64,000 nt of DNA from contig NZ_FUWM01000016.1 in the NCBI RefSeq assembly GCF_900167185.1, positions 2,563-66,562 on the forward strand, given 5' to 3'. The notes under the pieces were generated by a model. It had not been told where the DNA came from, ran no database searches, and worked only from the letters and a program-made list of their open reading frames with translations. The stretch's first letter is position 1; each line of letters opens with the position of its first letter. Position numbers and translations under genes: made by a program. Below, in pieces: positions 35,866-44,837 of the stretch. Source of the DNA: Selenihalanaerobacter shriftii. Lineage in GTDB: Bacteria; Bacillota; Halanaerobiia; Halobacteroidales; Acetohalobiaceae.

Positions 35866-36975
35866 ATGTTAAATGTTACTAATGATAAGATAAATGGATA
35901 TCAACTGTTCATGTTAATAATTGGAGTATTAATAGGAGTTGGAATTGTAACTTTACCTCGAACTGTTATTAAAGGAGTCAATCAAGATGGGTGGATCATT
36001 CCTTTAATAGGAGGGGTTATTGTAATAATTGATACTTATTTTATAGTGAAGTTAGGGCAAGCATTTCCTGAGGATACTTTCATTGATTATGTTGATAAGA
36101 TTGTAGGTAAGTTTGTAGGAAAGATCTTATCTTTAGGATTATTACTTTATTTTTTATTAATGACGAGTACAGTATTACCTATTTTTGCTCTTGGACTTAG
36201 ACCTTTATTATTAGAAAGAACTCCGACAGAGATAATTTATGTAACTGTATTAGCTTTGTTATTATATATTGCTAGACATGGAATTGAACCAATTGCTAGA
36301 TTAAATCAATTAATAACTCCTGCTGGATTAATAATTTTCTTCTTTTTATTAGGTGGACACATAATAATGCCTACTATGGATTATGGAAGGTTACGACCTA
36401 TATTATATACTACTCCGATTACAAAATTATTTAAACAAGCAATCTTTGGACCAGGTTTATTTGCATTAGTTGGTGTTGAAATCATATATGTAATATTTCC
36501 ATTATTAAATAATAAAGCTAAGAAGCAATGTTTTAAGATTAGTTCATTAGCAATTTTATTTGTGATATTATTATATTCATTAACGATAATACTAGCTATA
36601 GCCCATTTTGGAGCAGCTCCGTTAGAAAATATACTTTTTCCTACTTTGACATTAATTCAAGAAATAGATTTACCTTTTTTAGAAAGATTAATTTCAGCAT
36701 TTGTGTCTGTATGGTTTGTAATAGGTTTTACTACTACTATGATTACAGTTTATGCAGGGGCAGGATTAGGTTTAGCTAATCTATTAAAATTTAAAGAACC
36801 TAAATTCTTAATTCCTTTTGCTTTAGTTCCACCTTACTTTTTAGGGTTGATTCCACAAAATATTATACAAGTCTTTAAATATAGCAGTATAGTTAATTAC
36901 TTTACTATATTTTATTTATTAATTTTGCCACCAACTTTATTTGTTATTTATAAATTAAAGAGATTAATTAATTAA
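35866..36975 (+). CDS. Spore germination permease (GerAB family)
   Basis: This 369-residue integral membrane protein has about ten helices and matches the GerAB/ArcD/ProY endospore germination family (IGVLIGVGIVTLPRTVIKG near the start). GerAB is the amino-acid-binding subunit of germinant receptors in the spore inner membrane. GerAA and GerAC partners are not adjacent, so this copy is an orphan. The ATG at 35866 has GGAGG upstream. It converges on, and overlaps by 12 bases, the Spo0E-like gene. Confidence 0.9.
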   Translation: MLNVTNDKINGYQLFMLIIGVLIGVGIVTLPRTVIKGVNQDGWIIPLIGGVIVIIDTYFIVKLGQAFPEDTFIDYVDKIVGKFVGKILSLGLLLYFLLMTSTVLPIFALGLRPLLLERTPTEIIYVTVLALLLYIARHGIEPIARLNQLITPAGLIIFFFLLGGHIIMPTMDYGRLRPILYTTPITKLFKQAIFGPGLFALVGVEIIYVIFPLLNNKAKKQCFKISSLAILFVILLYSLTIILAIAHFGAAPLENILFPTLTLIQEIDLPFLERLISAFVSVWFVIGFTTTMITVYAGAGLGLANLLKFKEPKFLIPFALVPPYFLGLIPQNIIQVFKYSSIVNYFTIFYLLILPPTLFVIYKLKRLIN

Positions 36976-37128
36976 TTCTTTTTTCATGAATGAAACAATT
37001 ACTTCATCAAGCTCTTGACTTTTATTTACCATTCTATTACTTGTAATCTCCTTAGTTTGTGTAGCTAATGTAAGTAATTCTGATTTTAAATTTTTTATTC
37101 TACTACGAAGCTGATTATTATTAGACAT
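36964..37128 (-). CDS. Spo0E-like aspartyl-phosphate phosphatase
   Basis: This 54-residue protein contains NRMVNKSQELDEVIVSFMKK, the SQELD signature of Spo0E phosphatases, which remove phosphate from Spo0A and hold back sporulation. A GGGGG-rich ribosome site precedes it on the minus strand. Its last codons overlap the gerAB end in the palindrome TTAATTAATTAA. A decayed copy of its 3' end is seen near 29.3 kb. Confidence 0.85.
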   Translation of the reverse strand: MSNNNQLRSRIKNLKSELLTLATQTKEITSNRMVNKSQELDEVIVSFMKKELIN

Positions 37129-37499
37129 TACATATACCCCCTATACCTATACTTAAGATTACATTACAGATTATACTATAAATCACATTATTTAGCAAGA
37201 GTGAATTTTTATTTTTCTAAAATTAAATTATGTTTATGTGTTTTTTATGAAATATCAAGTATTATGCTGACTTTATAATATTTTGTTACAAATTAAAATT
37301 TTATAGTACAACGATACTAATTATATAAGCAATTACCATTATTATCAAGTAAAATGTAGTATTTTTTCATAGTCTAACGATTTACTTATTTTTTGACAAT
37401 AAATTTATTTAAAGACATGTAACATTTTTAAAGTAAATACAGACCATAAGAATTTGAGATAATTAAATTTAACAGGTATATTATGGAGTTGATAAGCTG
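37129..37499. other. Gene-free AT-rich spacer
   Basis: About 370 bases upstream of the Spo0E-like gene. No ORF, RNA structure or clear operator was recognised. Confidence 0.4.
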
Positions 37500-37525
37500 A
37501 AACTCCTGGTTTAAACCAGGAGTTT
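37500..37525 (-). terminator. Perfect 26-base palindrome after the DUF1540 gene
   Basis: AAACTCCTGG-TTTAAA-CCAGGAGTTT lies 15 bases past the stop codon of the DUF1540 gene on the minus strand. Confidence 0.6.
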
Positions 37526-37539
37526 GTGGTTAATATTAT

Positions 37540-37704
37540 TTAACTTAAATTTGTTTTAGGGGTAAAGGTTCTACATGCAGTATCATGCGAAGTACTAATT
37601 ACATGGTCTTGCATTCCTGCTTGCACTTTAATTGTAGAAGCTTGACATAAGTCGCTCTCATTATATTGGCATTCTTCGACAGTACATTTAATATTAGACA
37701 CCAT
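37540..37704 (-). CDS. DUF1540 cysteine protein
   Basis: This 54-residue protein has cysteines in CTVEECQYNESDLCQASTI and TACRTFTP, the DUF1540 pattern CxxxxC-x6-C...C. Such proteins are common in spore-forming clostridia and probably bind a metal. Their role is unknown. GGAGGTGAT is a strong ribosome site on the minus strand. Confidence 0.85.
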   Translation of the reverse strand: MVSNIKCTVEECQYNESDLCQASTIKVQAGMQDHVISTSHDTACRTFTPKTNLS

Positions 37705-37979
37705 AATCACCTCCAAATTTATTTTATGTACATCTTTTATTATCTATAAATTAAAAGTTTTTATGCATAACAACATGATGGTTCTCATAATATATTTGGG
37801 ACAAATATAACTTTATACTACATTTTTTTATATTAAAAAAGGAATTATAACAATAATATAGTAGTTATAATAATATATGGTAAAATATTAATAAATGAAT
37901 TATTCATCTTATAGCTTCAATCATTATATAATGAATCAAAATCATAGTTATATACAATAAAATAGAATTTTTTAGATTT

Positions 37980-38060
37980 TAGAGGGTAAACCTGTTGAAA
38001 AGCAGGGAAGCAAAGTTGTGGAATTGTAATTTTTAAAACTTTTGATGTGGTTTTTTATTA
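37980..38060 (+). promoter_or_regulatory. Partial c-di-GMP-I-like riboswitch
   Basis: GGGTAAACCTGTTGAAAAGC-AGGGAAGCAAAGTTGTGG follows the 5' half of a GEMM-I aptamer (AAACC, GAAA, GCAAAG). The 3' half (TACCGA end) is not found. A T-run follows. It lies upstream of an EAL-domain gene, a sensible target. It is probably decayed. Confidence 0.45.
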
Positions 38061-38171
38061 TAGTTCTTATATTAATTTGTCTGTAATAGATATACTATTT
38101 AAATTAATAAAAAGTAAAGGGATATAATTTATAGATAAAAATTTAATTTTAAAGGGGTGATAAATCAAGAT

Positions 38172-38228
38172 ATGAAATATAAACTTAGTATAATTAGTAA
38201 AGTAATTGCTTTTATTTTAATAAAATGA
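38172..38228 (+). pseudogene. N-terminal remnant of a GGDEF-EAL protein
   Basis: MKYKLSIISKVIAFILIK then a stop: the start of a membrane-anchored protein. Its TGA overlaps the ATG of the EAL gene (ATGA). It is most simply the original N terminus, separated by a deletion that removed the sensor and half of the GGDEF domain. Confidence 0.5.
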
Positions 38229-39259
38229 AAGAAATTGAGAGAAAACAAGTTAAAAAGGTAGTTAATAGAATTATTCGTGAATTTTCTAAGCCACTTAATA
38301 TAAATGAGTATGAAATAATTATAACTCCTAGTATTGGGATTAGTGTTTATCCAGAGGATGGAAATAATGCAGATGAACTAATTAGATACGCTGATATAGC
38401 AATGTATTCAAATAAGAAGAAGAAAAAAGTTGACTATAAATTTTATGACTCTAATTTAAATGTAATACTTTTACAAAAAGCTAAAATAGAAAATAGGTTA
38501 AGACATGCAATGGAGAATAATGAACTTAGACTTCATTATCAACCACAAATAAATTTAAATACAGGTAAAATTATAGGAGTAGAAGCATTAATCCGTTGGC
38601 AGAATTCTGAATTAGAACATGTTTCTCCTGGAGAATTCATTCCAATAGTAGAAGAGTCGGGTCTTATTAAACCTATTGGCAAGTGGGTTCTACAGACTGC
38701 CTGTAAACAGAATAAAGCTTGGCAAGATGCTGGTCTACCTCCGATAAATATGTCAGTAAATGTCTATAAGAACCAACTTTTTAATAAAGGATTTTTAAAA
38801 ACTGTAAATCAAGTACTAGAAAAAATTCAGCTTGAACCTAAATATTTAGAATTAGAAATTACTGAAAGGAATAGAAAAAATATAGAAGAACTAAGTCATA
38901 TGTTAAAGAAGTTAAAAGAGATAGGAGTGAACATAGCTCTAGATGATTTTGGAACTGGTTATTCATCATTAAGTATTTTGGATGATATTCCTCTAAATAA
39001 TTTAAAAATTGATCGGAGTTTCATTCAAGATATTTCAAAAGATAAAAACAAAACAGCACTTGTAAAGAATATAATTAACATAGGTAATGATTTAAATCTT
39101 AATATAATTGCGGAAGGTATAGAAACTGTAGAACAACAAATATTTTTAAAGCAACATAACTGTAATATTGGACAAGGTTATTTATTTGCACATCCTCTGT
39201 CAGTTAAAGAAGTTGAAGAGTTATTGGTTAAAGGTGAGATATTCACTTCTGCATCATAG
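38225..39259 (+). CDS. EAL-domain c-di-GMP phosphodiesterase with a GGDEF remnant
   Basis: This 344-residue protein starts inside a GGDEF domain, after the active-site motif: residues 1-85 correspond to its C-terminal third (ITPSIGISVYPEDGNNADEL, YADIAMYSNKK). A complete EAL domain follows (about 95-344) with GVEALIRW, DDFGTGYSSL and LKIDRSFI, NIIAEGIET. The metal-binding and catalytic residues look present, so hydrolysis of c-di-GMP is likely. A GGDEF activity is not possible. No good ribosome site is seen, but ATGA overlap with the small upstream ORF could couple translation. Confidence 0.8.
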   Translation: MKEIERKQVKKVVNRIIREFSKPLNINEYEIIITPSIGISVYPEDGNNADELIRYADIAMYSNKKKKKVDYKFYDSNLNVILLQKAKIENRLRHAMENNELRLHYQPQINLNTGKIIGVEALIRWQNSELEHVSPGEFIPIVEESGLIKPIGKWVLQTACKQNKAWQDAGLPPINMSVNVYKNQLFNKGFLKTVNQVLEKIQLEPKYLELEITERNRKNIEELSHMLKKLKEIGVNIALDDFGTGYSSLSILDDIPLNNLKIDRSFIQDISKDKNKTALVKNIINIGNDLNLNIIAEGIETVEQQIFLKQHNCNIGQGYLFAHPLSVKEVEELLVKGEIFTSAS

Positions 39260-39299
39260 TTTTAGTATTTTTTATTTGATTGAAATAACTAGATTAAAT

Positions 39300-39400
39300 A
39301 TTTATTAAAAAGCAAGGTTGCAAAGTTATGGGGCTTATGATCTTTAAAAGATTCTGCTTGCCAGACTGCATTTAAGGCCCTTGATGAGGCTTTTATTATC
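39300..39400 (+). promoter_or_regulatory. Possible second c-di-GMP-I-like element
   Basis: AAAAAGCAAGGTTGCAAAG-TTATGGGGCTTATG is followed by a GATCTTT/AAAGATT hairpin and CTGCTTGCCAGACTGC. The GCAAAGTTATGG block is shared with the element at 37980. It could be a divergent GEMM-I aptamer ahead of the kinase gene. A weak GGCC...GAGGC hairpin with T-run follows. Confidence 0.4.
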
Positions 39401-39612
39401 TAGTAGACTATATTTTATTTAAGGAAAGAGGGATTATACACGTTTAATTGATAAGGGAGTATTTTCCATTGATGTCTAACAGACTTTGGAGAGTCAGTTA
39501 TTGATTAAGATAGTCATTTCATATATGAAAAATAAAGATTTAGCAAGTTAAGTATAAAAAATTATAGTCCTATAATATTAATTTATAGTCTTAAATAAAG
39601 AGGGATTAATTA

Positions 39613-41046
39613 ATGCATACTATTTATGAAGTTTTAAAGGTAAATATTAATTTGATTTATTTTTTCTATGGTTTATCATTTTTTATGTTAGGATTTGCAG
39701 TTTTTCTTAAGAATACTTCTAATAGTAATTTTAGATTAGCTAATAGTTTAGTCTTTTTAGCAATTTTTGGAGTTTTACATAGTTTTTATGAGTGGGGATA
39801 TATTTTTATTCCAATTCAAGAGCATTATTTGTCTTCAATTATTATTAAGGAATTCTATATTTTCAGAGGCTTTATAGAGGGGCTATCATTTGTATTTTTA
39901 TTTTATTTTGGAATTCATTTATTGGTGAACACCAAACAAAAGAGTAATTATTTATTATTTCTGCCATGGATTATATTTATTATTTGGATGTTTTTATCTG
40001 TTTATTTTGGGTTTAAGAGTAATTTAGTTTATTTTAATATGTGGTTAAAAGCAGCAGATGTTTGGAGTAGATATTTATTGGCTCTGCCTGGTTCATTTAT
40101 TACATGTTATGCTTTGTTTTTACAGATAAATGAATTACAAGTTTTAGGTAATAAAAAGATAGTTAATAATCTTTATGGTTTAATAGGAGCTATATTTTTA
40201 TATGGAGTAGTAGGGGGACTAGTAGTACCTGAAAATATACACCTGTTATCAAGGTATATTAATGTTAATACTTTTTTTACTACATTTAAATTACCAGTTC
40301 AAATGTTTAGAGCTATAACTGGAATAGGAATGGCCTATTTTATAGTTGGTATTTTAGAAATGTATGATGTAGAGTATCATTATAAACTAGAAAAATTGAA
40401 GAAAGAAAAAGCAATTTTAAATGAGAGACAAAGGATTTCTAGAAATTTACATGATGGTATTATTCAGTCAATTTATGGTGTTGGTCTAGGTTTAGAGAGT
40501 GTGTCATACTTAATGCAACAAAAGAATTTAGTTAAAGCTGAGGAAGAACTTAATAAGAAGATGGATAATCTAAATGGAATTATTTCTAATATTAGAGACT
40601 ATATTATGGATTTAAAGCCAGAAATTCTAGAAGAAGAGCACTTATATCAGTTGTTAAAAAAATTAATAGATGATTTTTTAGATTTAGATGTGCAGGTTAA
40701 TTTTGATTATATGGTTTCTAAGGATATTAAGATTTTTCCTGAATATTTAGATAATATTTATCATATTTTGCAAGAAGGTTTAAATAATATTAAAAAACAT
40801 GCCAAAGCAAGAAAAGTAACTTTAAAAGTATCGGAAGATACTAATCAAATAATTATAAGATTAATTGATGACGGTGTTGGTTTTGATTTATATTCAACTG
40901 GCGACAAAAAGGAAAAACATCAGGGATTAAAGAATATGAAGGAAAGAGCTAATCTGATCAATTGCGAATTAATCATAAATTCAGCTAAGGGAAAAGGAAC
41001 AGAGATCAAAATCAAAATACCATGTGAGGTGATAAAAGGTGTCTAA
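39613..41046 (+). CDS. NarX/DegS-type membrane histidine kinase
   Basis: This 477-residue protein has an N-terminal block of about seven membrane helices (residues 10-255). A HisKA_3 dimerisation segment follows with RQRISRNLHDGIIQSIYG (phospho-histidine about 278) and a HATPase_c domain with EGLNNIKKHAKA and DDGVGFD. The signal is unknown; a multi-helix input suggests a membrane or small-molecule cue. It overlaps its response regulator by 8 bases. Together they stand directly upstream of the cytochrome gene, a likely target. Confidence 0.9.
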   Translation: MHTIYEVLKVNINLIYFFYGLSFFMLGFAVFLKNTSNSNFRLANSLVFLAIFGVLHSFYEWGYIFIPIQEHYLSSIIIKEFYIFRGFIEGLSFVFLFYFGIHLLVNTKQKSNYLLFLPWIIFIIWMFLSVYFGFKSNLVYFNMWLKAADVWSRYLLALPGSFITCYALFLQINELQVLGNKKIVNNLYGLIGAIFLYGVVGGLVVPENIHLLSRYINVNTFFTTFKLPVQMFRAITGIGMAYFIVGILEMYDVEYHYKLEKLKKEKAILNERQRISRNLHDGIIQSIYGVGLGLESVSYLMQQKNLVKAEEELNKKMDNLNGIISNIRDYIMDLKPEILEEEHLYQLLKKLIDDFLDLDVQVNFDYMVSKDIKIFPEYLDNIYHILQEGLNNIKKHAKARKVTLKVSEDTNQIIIRLIDDGVGFDLYSTGDKKEKHQGLKNMKERANLINCELIINSAKGKGTEIKIKIPCEVIKGV

Positions 41047-41689
41047 AGTAAAGATAATTTTAGCTGATGATCATGGAGTAGTGAGAGTAGGCTTAGTTAC
41101 TTTATTAGAACAAAAGTCTGAATTTGAAGTTGTAGCACAAGCAAGTTCTGCTAATGAAGCAATTAAAAAGACCGAAGAATATCAACCCGATGTAGTATTA
41201 TTAGATATTAAGATGCCACCTGGAGATTATAGTGGTATTGATGCTTGTCGAAGAATATGTAATAATCAACCTAATGTTGAAGTTATAATGTTAAGTTCTT
41301 ATAAGGATGATGAGGCTATCGTTAAGTCAATTATGGCAGGAGCAAGTGGATATGTATTAAAGGAGATTAATAATAAAGAATTAATTACAGCAGTCGAGAA
41401 GGTTAGTAGAGGGGAATCATTATTGGATCCTAAAGTTACAAAGAAAGTTTTACAACATATGCGTAAATCGGAGAATGAAGCAGATCAAGATGATGAGAAG
41501 TTAACAGATAAGGAGCGAGAAATTCTTGAATTTTTATCAGAGGGATTAACTAATAGGAAGATAGCTAAGAAAGTAAATTTAACTGAAAAGACTGTTAGAA
41601 ATTATGTCAGCAATATACTAAAGAAGTTAGATTTTGATAATCGAGTGGAAGCAGCAACTTATATTACTAAAAAAAAGATGAGGAAATAG
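41039..41689 (+). CDS. NarL/LuxR-type response regulator
   Basis: This 216-residue protein has a receiver domain (DDHGVV acid pair near the start, phospho-aspartate in VVLLDIKMPPG at about residue 57, K in SGYVLKEI). A C-terminal LuxR HTH follows (LTDKEREILEFLSEGLTNRK, TVRNYVSNILKKL). The GTG start lies inside the kinase end. It should bind DNA as a dimer; repeated ATGTCATATT boxes upstream of the cytochrome gene are candidate sites. Confidence 0.92.
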   Translation: MSKVKIILADDHGVVRVGLVTLLEQKSEFEVVAQASSANEAIKKTEEYQPDVVLLDIKMPPGDYSGIDACRRICNNQPNVEVIMLSSYKDDEAIVKSIMAGASGYVLKEINNKELITAVEKVSRGESLLDPKVTKKVLQHMRKSENEADQDDEKLTDKEREILEFLSEGLTNRKIAKKVNLTEKTVRNYVSNILKKLDFDNRVEAATYITKKKMRK

Positions 41690-41735
41690 AATAAAAACCT
41701 TAAATTTTAAAAATAAAGAAAGAACTTTGTGACAA

Positions 41736-41778
41736 ATGTCATATTCCCCCGAGGTTTTATTATGATTTATGTCATATT
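41736..41778 (+). promoter_or_regulatory. Direct repeats upstream of the cytochrome gene
   Basis: ATGTCATATT occurs at 41736-41745 and again at 41769-41778, 33 bases apart (about three helical turns). The first lies in an inverted context (TGTGACAAATGTCATA). This is a candidate binding site for the adjacent response regulator or an Fnr-type protein. Confidence 0.45.
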
Positions 41779-41863
41779 AATATGTTATATTTAACATCTT
41801 GTTAAAAAAATTACAATATGAAATAATTATAATGAAAGAAAAAATTAAAGGGGTGATTAAAGG

Positions 41864-42874
41864 ATGAAAAAATTATTAGTAAGTTGCTTAATTTTATTAA
41901 TGATGACATTTGTAACAGGGGTAGCTTTAGCATCTGATGTAGATGACTATGTAGGTTCAGAGACATGTAAAACATGTCATAGTAGCAAATATAAAGAGTG
42001 GAAAGGATCAAGACATAGTCAGATGATTAGAAAGGCTAAAGAAGAAAATATTGTTGGAAACTTTACTTCTGATGATGCAGATTTAACTTTTGATAAAGAT
42101 GACGCAGTATATGTTATTGGAGGTAAGTGGAAGCAAAGATATATTACTAAAAAAGATGGACACTATTATATCTTACCTGCTCAATGGATTGTTAAAACAC
42201 AAGAATGGAAACCATATCATGCTAATAACTGGGAGGAAAGACCATGGAGTAAGAAGTGTATGGGCTGCCATACTACGGGAGCTAGACCAGCAGATGCTAT
42301 ACCTGATAAGGAGAATGCTGGTAAGGTACAACCTTTTGCTGAGACATCAGTTGGTTGTGAATCCTGTCACGGAGCTGGACAAGAGCATGTTAAAACTATG
42401 GATCCAGAAAAAATTGTTAATCCAAAAGATTTAAGTAGAGGGCAAAAGGTTAGCATTTGTGGTTCATGTCATAATCGTGGAAAGCATGTTGATGGATATT
42501 ATGGTTATCCGTATGGGTTTGAACCTGGAGATATTGTTGAAGATATTTATAATCCAACTACTGCCGATAAGAGATGGTGGGAAGTTAAAGGAAAAGATGC
42601 AGCTAATAAATGGTGGGATGATAAAGCAGATGCAGACTTATTATTAGAAAAGAGCCATCATCAGCAATACTTAGGATTCCTTCAAAGTGAACATAACGAG
42701 GCTGGTTTAACTTGTAGTTCATGTCATGATGTTCACCTTGATTTAGAAAAACAAAATGTAGCACAAAAGTGTGTGGATTGTCATATGCCTAAAACAGCTA
42801 AGTCAGCAACACCAGGCGATATTAGAACCCATACTTTTAAGACACAAAAAGATTATAATGAACTTAACAAATAA
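41864..42874 (+). CDS. Secreted multihaem cytochrome c (six CxxCH)
   Basis: This 336-residue protein has a signal peptide (MKKLLVSCLILLMMTFVTGV, cleavage near ALA-SD) and six haem sites: CKTCH, CMGCH, CESCH, CGSCH, CSSCH and CVDCH. The layout resembles the cytochrome c554/hydroxylamine-oxidoreductase-like multihaem group. It should act outside the membrane in electron transfer, perhaps to an external or nitrogen/sulphur acceptor. No haem-lyase or quinol-oxidising partner is next to it. The two-component pair just upstream probably controls it. The start follows AAGGGGTG. Confidence 0.9.
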   Translation: MKKLLVSCLILLMMTFVTGVALASDVDDYVGSETCKTCHSSKYKEWKGSRHSQMIRKAKEENIVGNFTSDDADLTFDKDDAVYVIGGKWKQRYITKKDGHYYILPAQWIVKTQEWKPYHANNWEERPWSKKCMGCHTTGARPADAIPDKENAGKVQPFAETSVGCESCHGAGQEHVKTMDPEKIVNPKDLSRGQKVSICGSCHNRGKHVDGYYGYPYGFEPGDIVEDIYNPTTADKRWWEVKGKDAANKWWDDKADADLLLEKSHHQQYLGFLQSEHNEAGLTCSSCHDVHLDLEKQNVAQKCVDCHMPKTAKSATPGDIRTHTFKTQKDYNELNK

Positions 42875-42909
42875 TAAAGTTATTACTGAAAGTTCTATAC
42901 CTAATTAGG

Positions 42910-42946
42910 GAGGGCACTGAAAAACCGTAGGTTTTTCAGTGCCCTC
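42910..42946 (+). terminator. 17-bp perfect hairpin after the cytochrome gene
   Basis: GAGGGCACTGAAAAACC (42910-42926) and its exact complement (42930-42946) flank a 3-base loop. The T-run comes 17 bases later, so this may be a transcript-stabilising or terminating structure. Confidence 0.6.
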
Positions 42947-43502
42947 GAATTGATTCAGGGGTTTTTTAACATTTTTCAAGGAGAATGATTGGATATAAAT
43001 GAGATTTTAAAATTCTCTAATTCTACTAATAGAGAGGTTACAAAAGTATTGAAATTAGTAGATCACAACTTTTTAGAATGTAGATATATAAGAGAAAAAT
43101 ATTTTTCCTACATTATAATAGTAAGATATAATTAGATGTCAAGCTATGTTAATACTTAAATATTATTGATAGGTTTTTATTAAAAGTGAGCTGTGAGGAT
43201 AATGCAGTAGCAGAAAACATTAAAATCAAAATTAATTTATTATAATGTTGATTTAAAGTAAGATAAGATATATTTGAATATTACTATAATAAAATTTAGT
43301 ATATTAGTTTAAAAAATTGCGTGGAAGAGATAGGTTGCTTAATGTAGTATCTAATTTAATTAACGGATTCCATATTAATTAATAAAACATAGTAAACCAG
43401 AGAAATGTATTGATTTTTACATCTAAACAGTATATAATAGTGTTAGAATATAACTAATGTCTGTTATTAAGGTTATTTGGCAAATTAATAAATATACAAC
43501 AC
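42947..43502. other. Gene-free AT-rich region
   Basis: About 550 bases with no convincing ORF. A promoter-like pair, TTGATT-17-TATAAT, lies near 43410-43438, but nothing coding follows on that strand. Confidence 0.4.
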
Positions 43503-44330
43503 CTAATTTATGGTAGTTTCAAACTTTATGAAAAATGAAAATAATAATTCACTACCTTCCTTATCAAACGAAATATATCCTAGTTCATCAAGTATAATTA
43601 AATCATACTTTTCAAATTTCTTCTCAAAGGACCGTAATCGTTTTTCACTATAACCCTCATTACAGGCTTTAATACCTAATCCAATTGATAAATGGGTTTT
43701 ACCTGTCCCTGGATTTCCTGGTCTTGCATTACAAAATCTATAGTTAAATTTATAATAAAGTGATAATTTAACTAAATCTTCGGTTGCTTCTTTTTCAGTA
43801 GGGCCCACAAATCTCCTAACAGCTTGTTTTAAATTGTCATAAACTATTTCATTATGAACCCCTCCAAAATGTTTAAATGCATTGACATGAGCATCTAAAA
43901 AGTTTACGATCTTTTTATTCTCATAAAGTTTACCATAGCTATAAAAACCATATCCTGTTGTAAATAGGGCCAAATTTAGAACTTTATTTTCACCAGCTAT
44001 ATTAACTTTTACTTCTCCATAGTCAAATTGAAGAGTCTTCCCAGGCTTATATACTTGTTTAATATAAGCTTCTTTAGTATGTTCCCTGACATAATTACAA
44101 ACTGTACTATAACTAATATCATAACCTTTATCTACTAAATAATCATGGATATCCACTTTATTCATAAGTTGTTTATGTTTACCTTGAGTTTTCTTCTTTT
44201 TATTTTTCTCTAAACATTTATTAATTTCTTCAATAATTTCATCGGTTAATTTTCTCTTACTCCTATTTGATGAATCATATTGTGGCTCTTTAACTAAATT
44301 TTCAATTAATATCGTGGGTCACTTTTAGAT
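43503..44330 (-). pseudogene. IS21-family relic (IstA fused to IstB)
   Basis: The minus strand reads an IstA integrase part without a start (QYDSSNRSKRKLTDEIIEEI, YDISYSTVCNYV, LQFDYGEVKVNI with the first aspartate, EIVYDNLK). At FCNARPGNPGTGKTHLSIGL it passes directly into the AAA+ helper IstB with its Walker A. A later LIILDELGYISFD is Walker B. Large parts of both proteins are missing. The chance in-frame fusion is a deletion product. Confidence 0.85.
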
Positions 44331-44444
44331 TAACATAAACAAATAATAACTTTTATGGTAATATTATAATGAAGGGTGTTTTATAAAGTTATTTGTTAGA
44401 TTGGAATGAATATATCGTAGTGTTTACTAAGTAACTTCAGATTT

Positions 44445-44692
44445 TTGATGTGCCCTTACAATCATATAACAGCACCTTAGCGGTGTGTCCTGGCAGGGCA
44501 TATATTTTAGTGGGCGGAATACCCATCAGGATAAAGACTAGTCATCAATGTACTTAAGAAGCCGGGTAACTCCGGTCGCAGGAAGGAGTAGTAAAAGAGT
44601 AATTGCAAGTAAAGGACACACTCTCTGAACTCAGAACCAGAGAAAAGGTTAGAACAAAACTTACTTGCATAGCACAACGATCTCGTAGAGAT
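44445..44692 (+). ncRNA. Pseudoknotted structured RNA of unknown class
   Basis: Helices seen directly: ATGTGCCCT (44448-44456) with AGGGCATAT (44495-44503); CACC/GGTG (44473-44485); GTGTCCT (about 44485-44491) with AGGACAC (44613-44619), extendable to nine pairs; TGCAAGTAA (44604-44612) with TTACTTGCA (44661-44669); TCTCTG (44622-44627) with CAGAGA (44638-44643); ATCTC/GAGAT (44680-44692). AGGACAC lies inside the TGCAAGTAA helix, so the RNA must form a pseudoknot. Some features (TGTCCTGGCAGGGC, pseudoknot) recall HEARO/omega RNA of IscB/IsrB elements, but no nuclease gene is present. The group I-like helix order is another option. Confidence 0.6.
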
Positions 44693-44837
44693 ATAAATAT
44701 ATTGATCAATCTTTTTAATATATTCATTTATGATTTAATGAATACTTTTATAGTAAAATGATTATGTTTATGGTATAATAAATATAGTCATAAAAAATTA
44801 AATGAGCATATTAATAGGAAAGGTGAGTATATTTATG

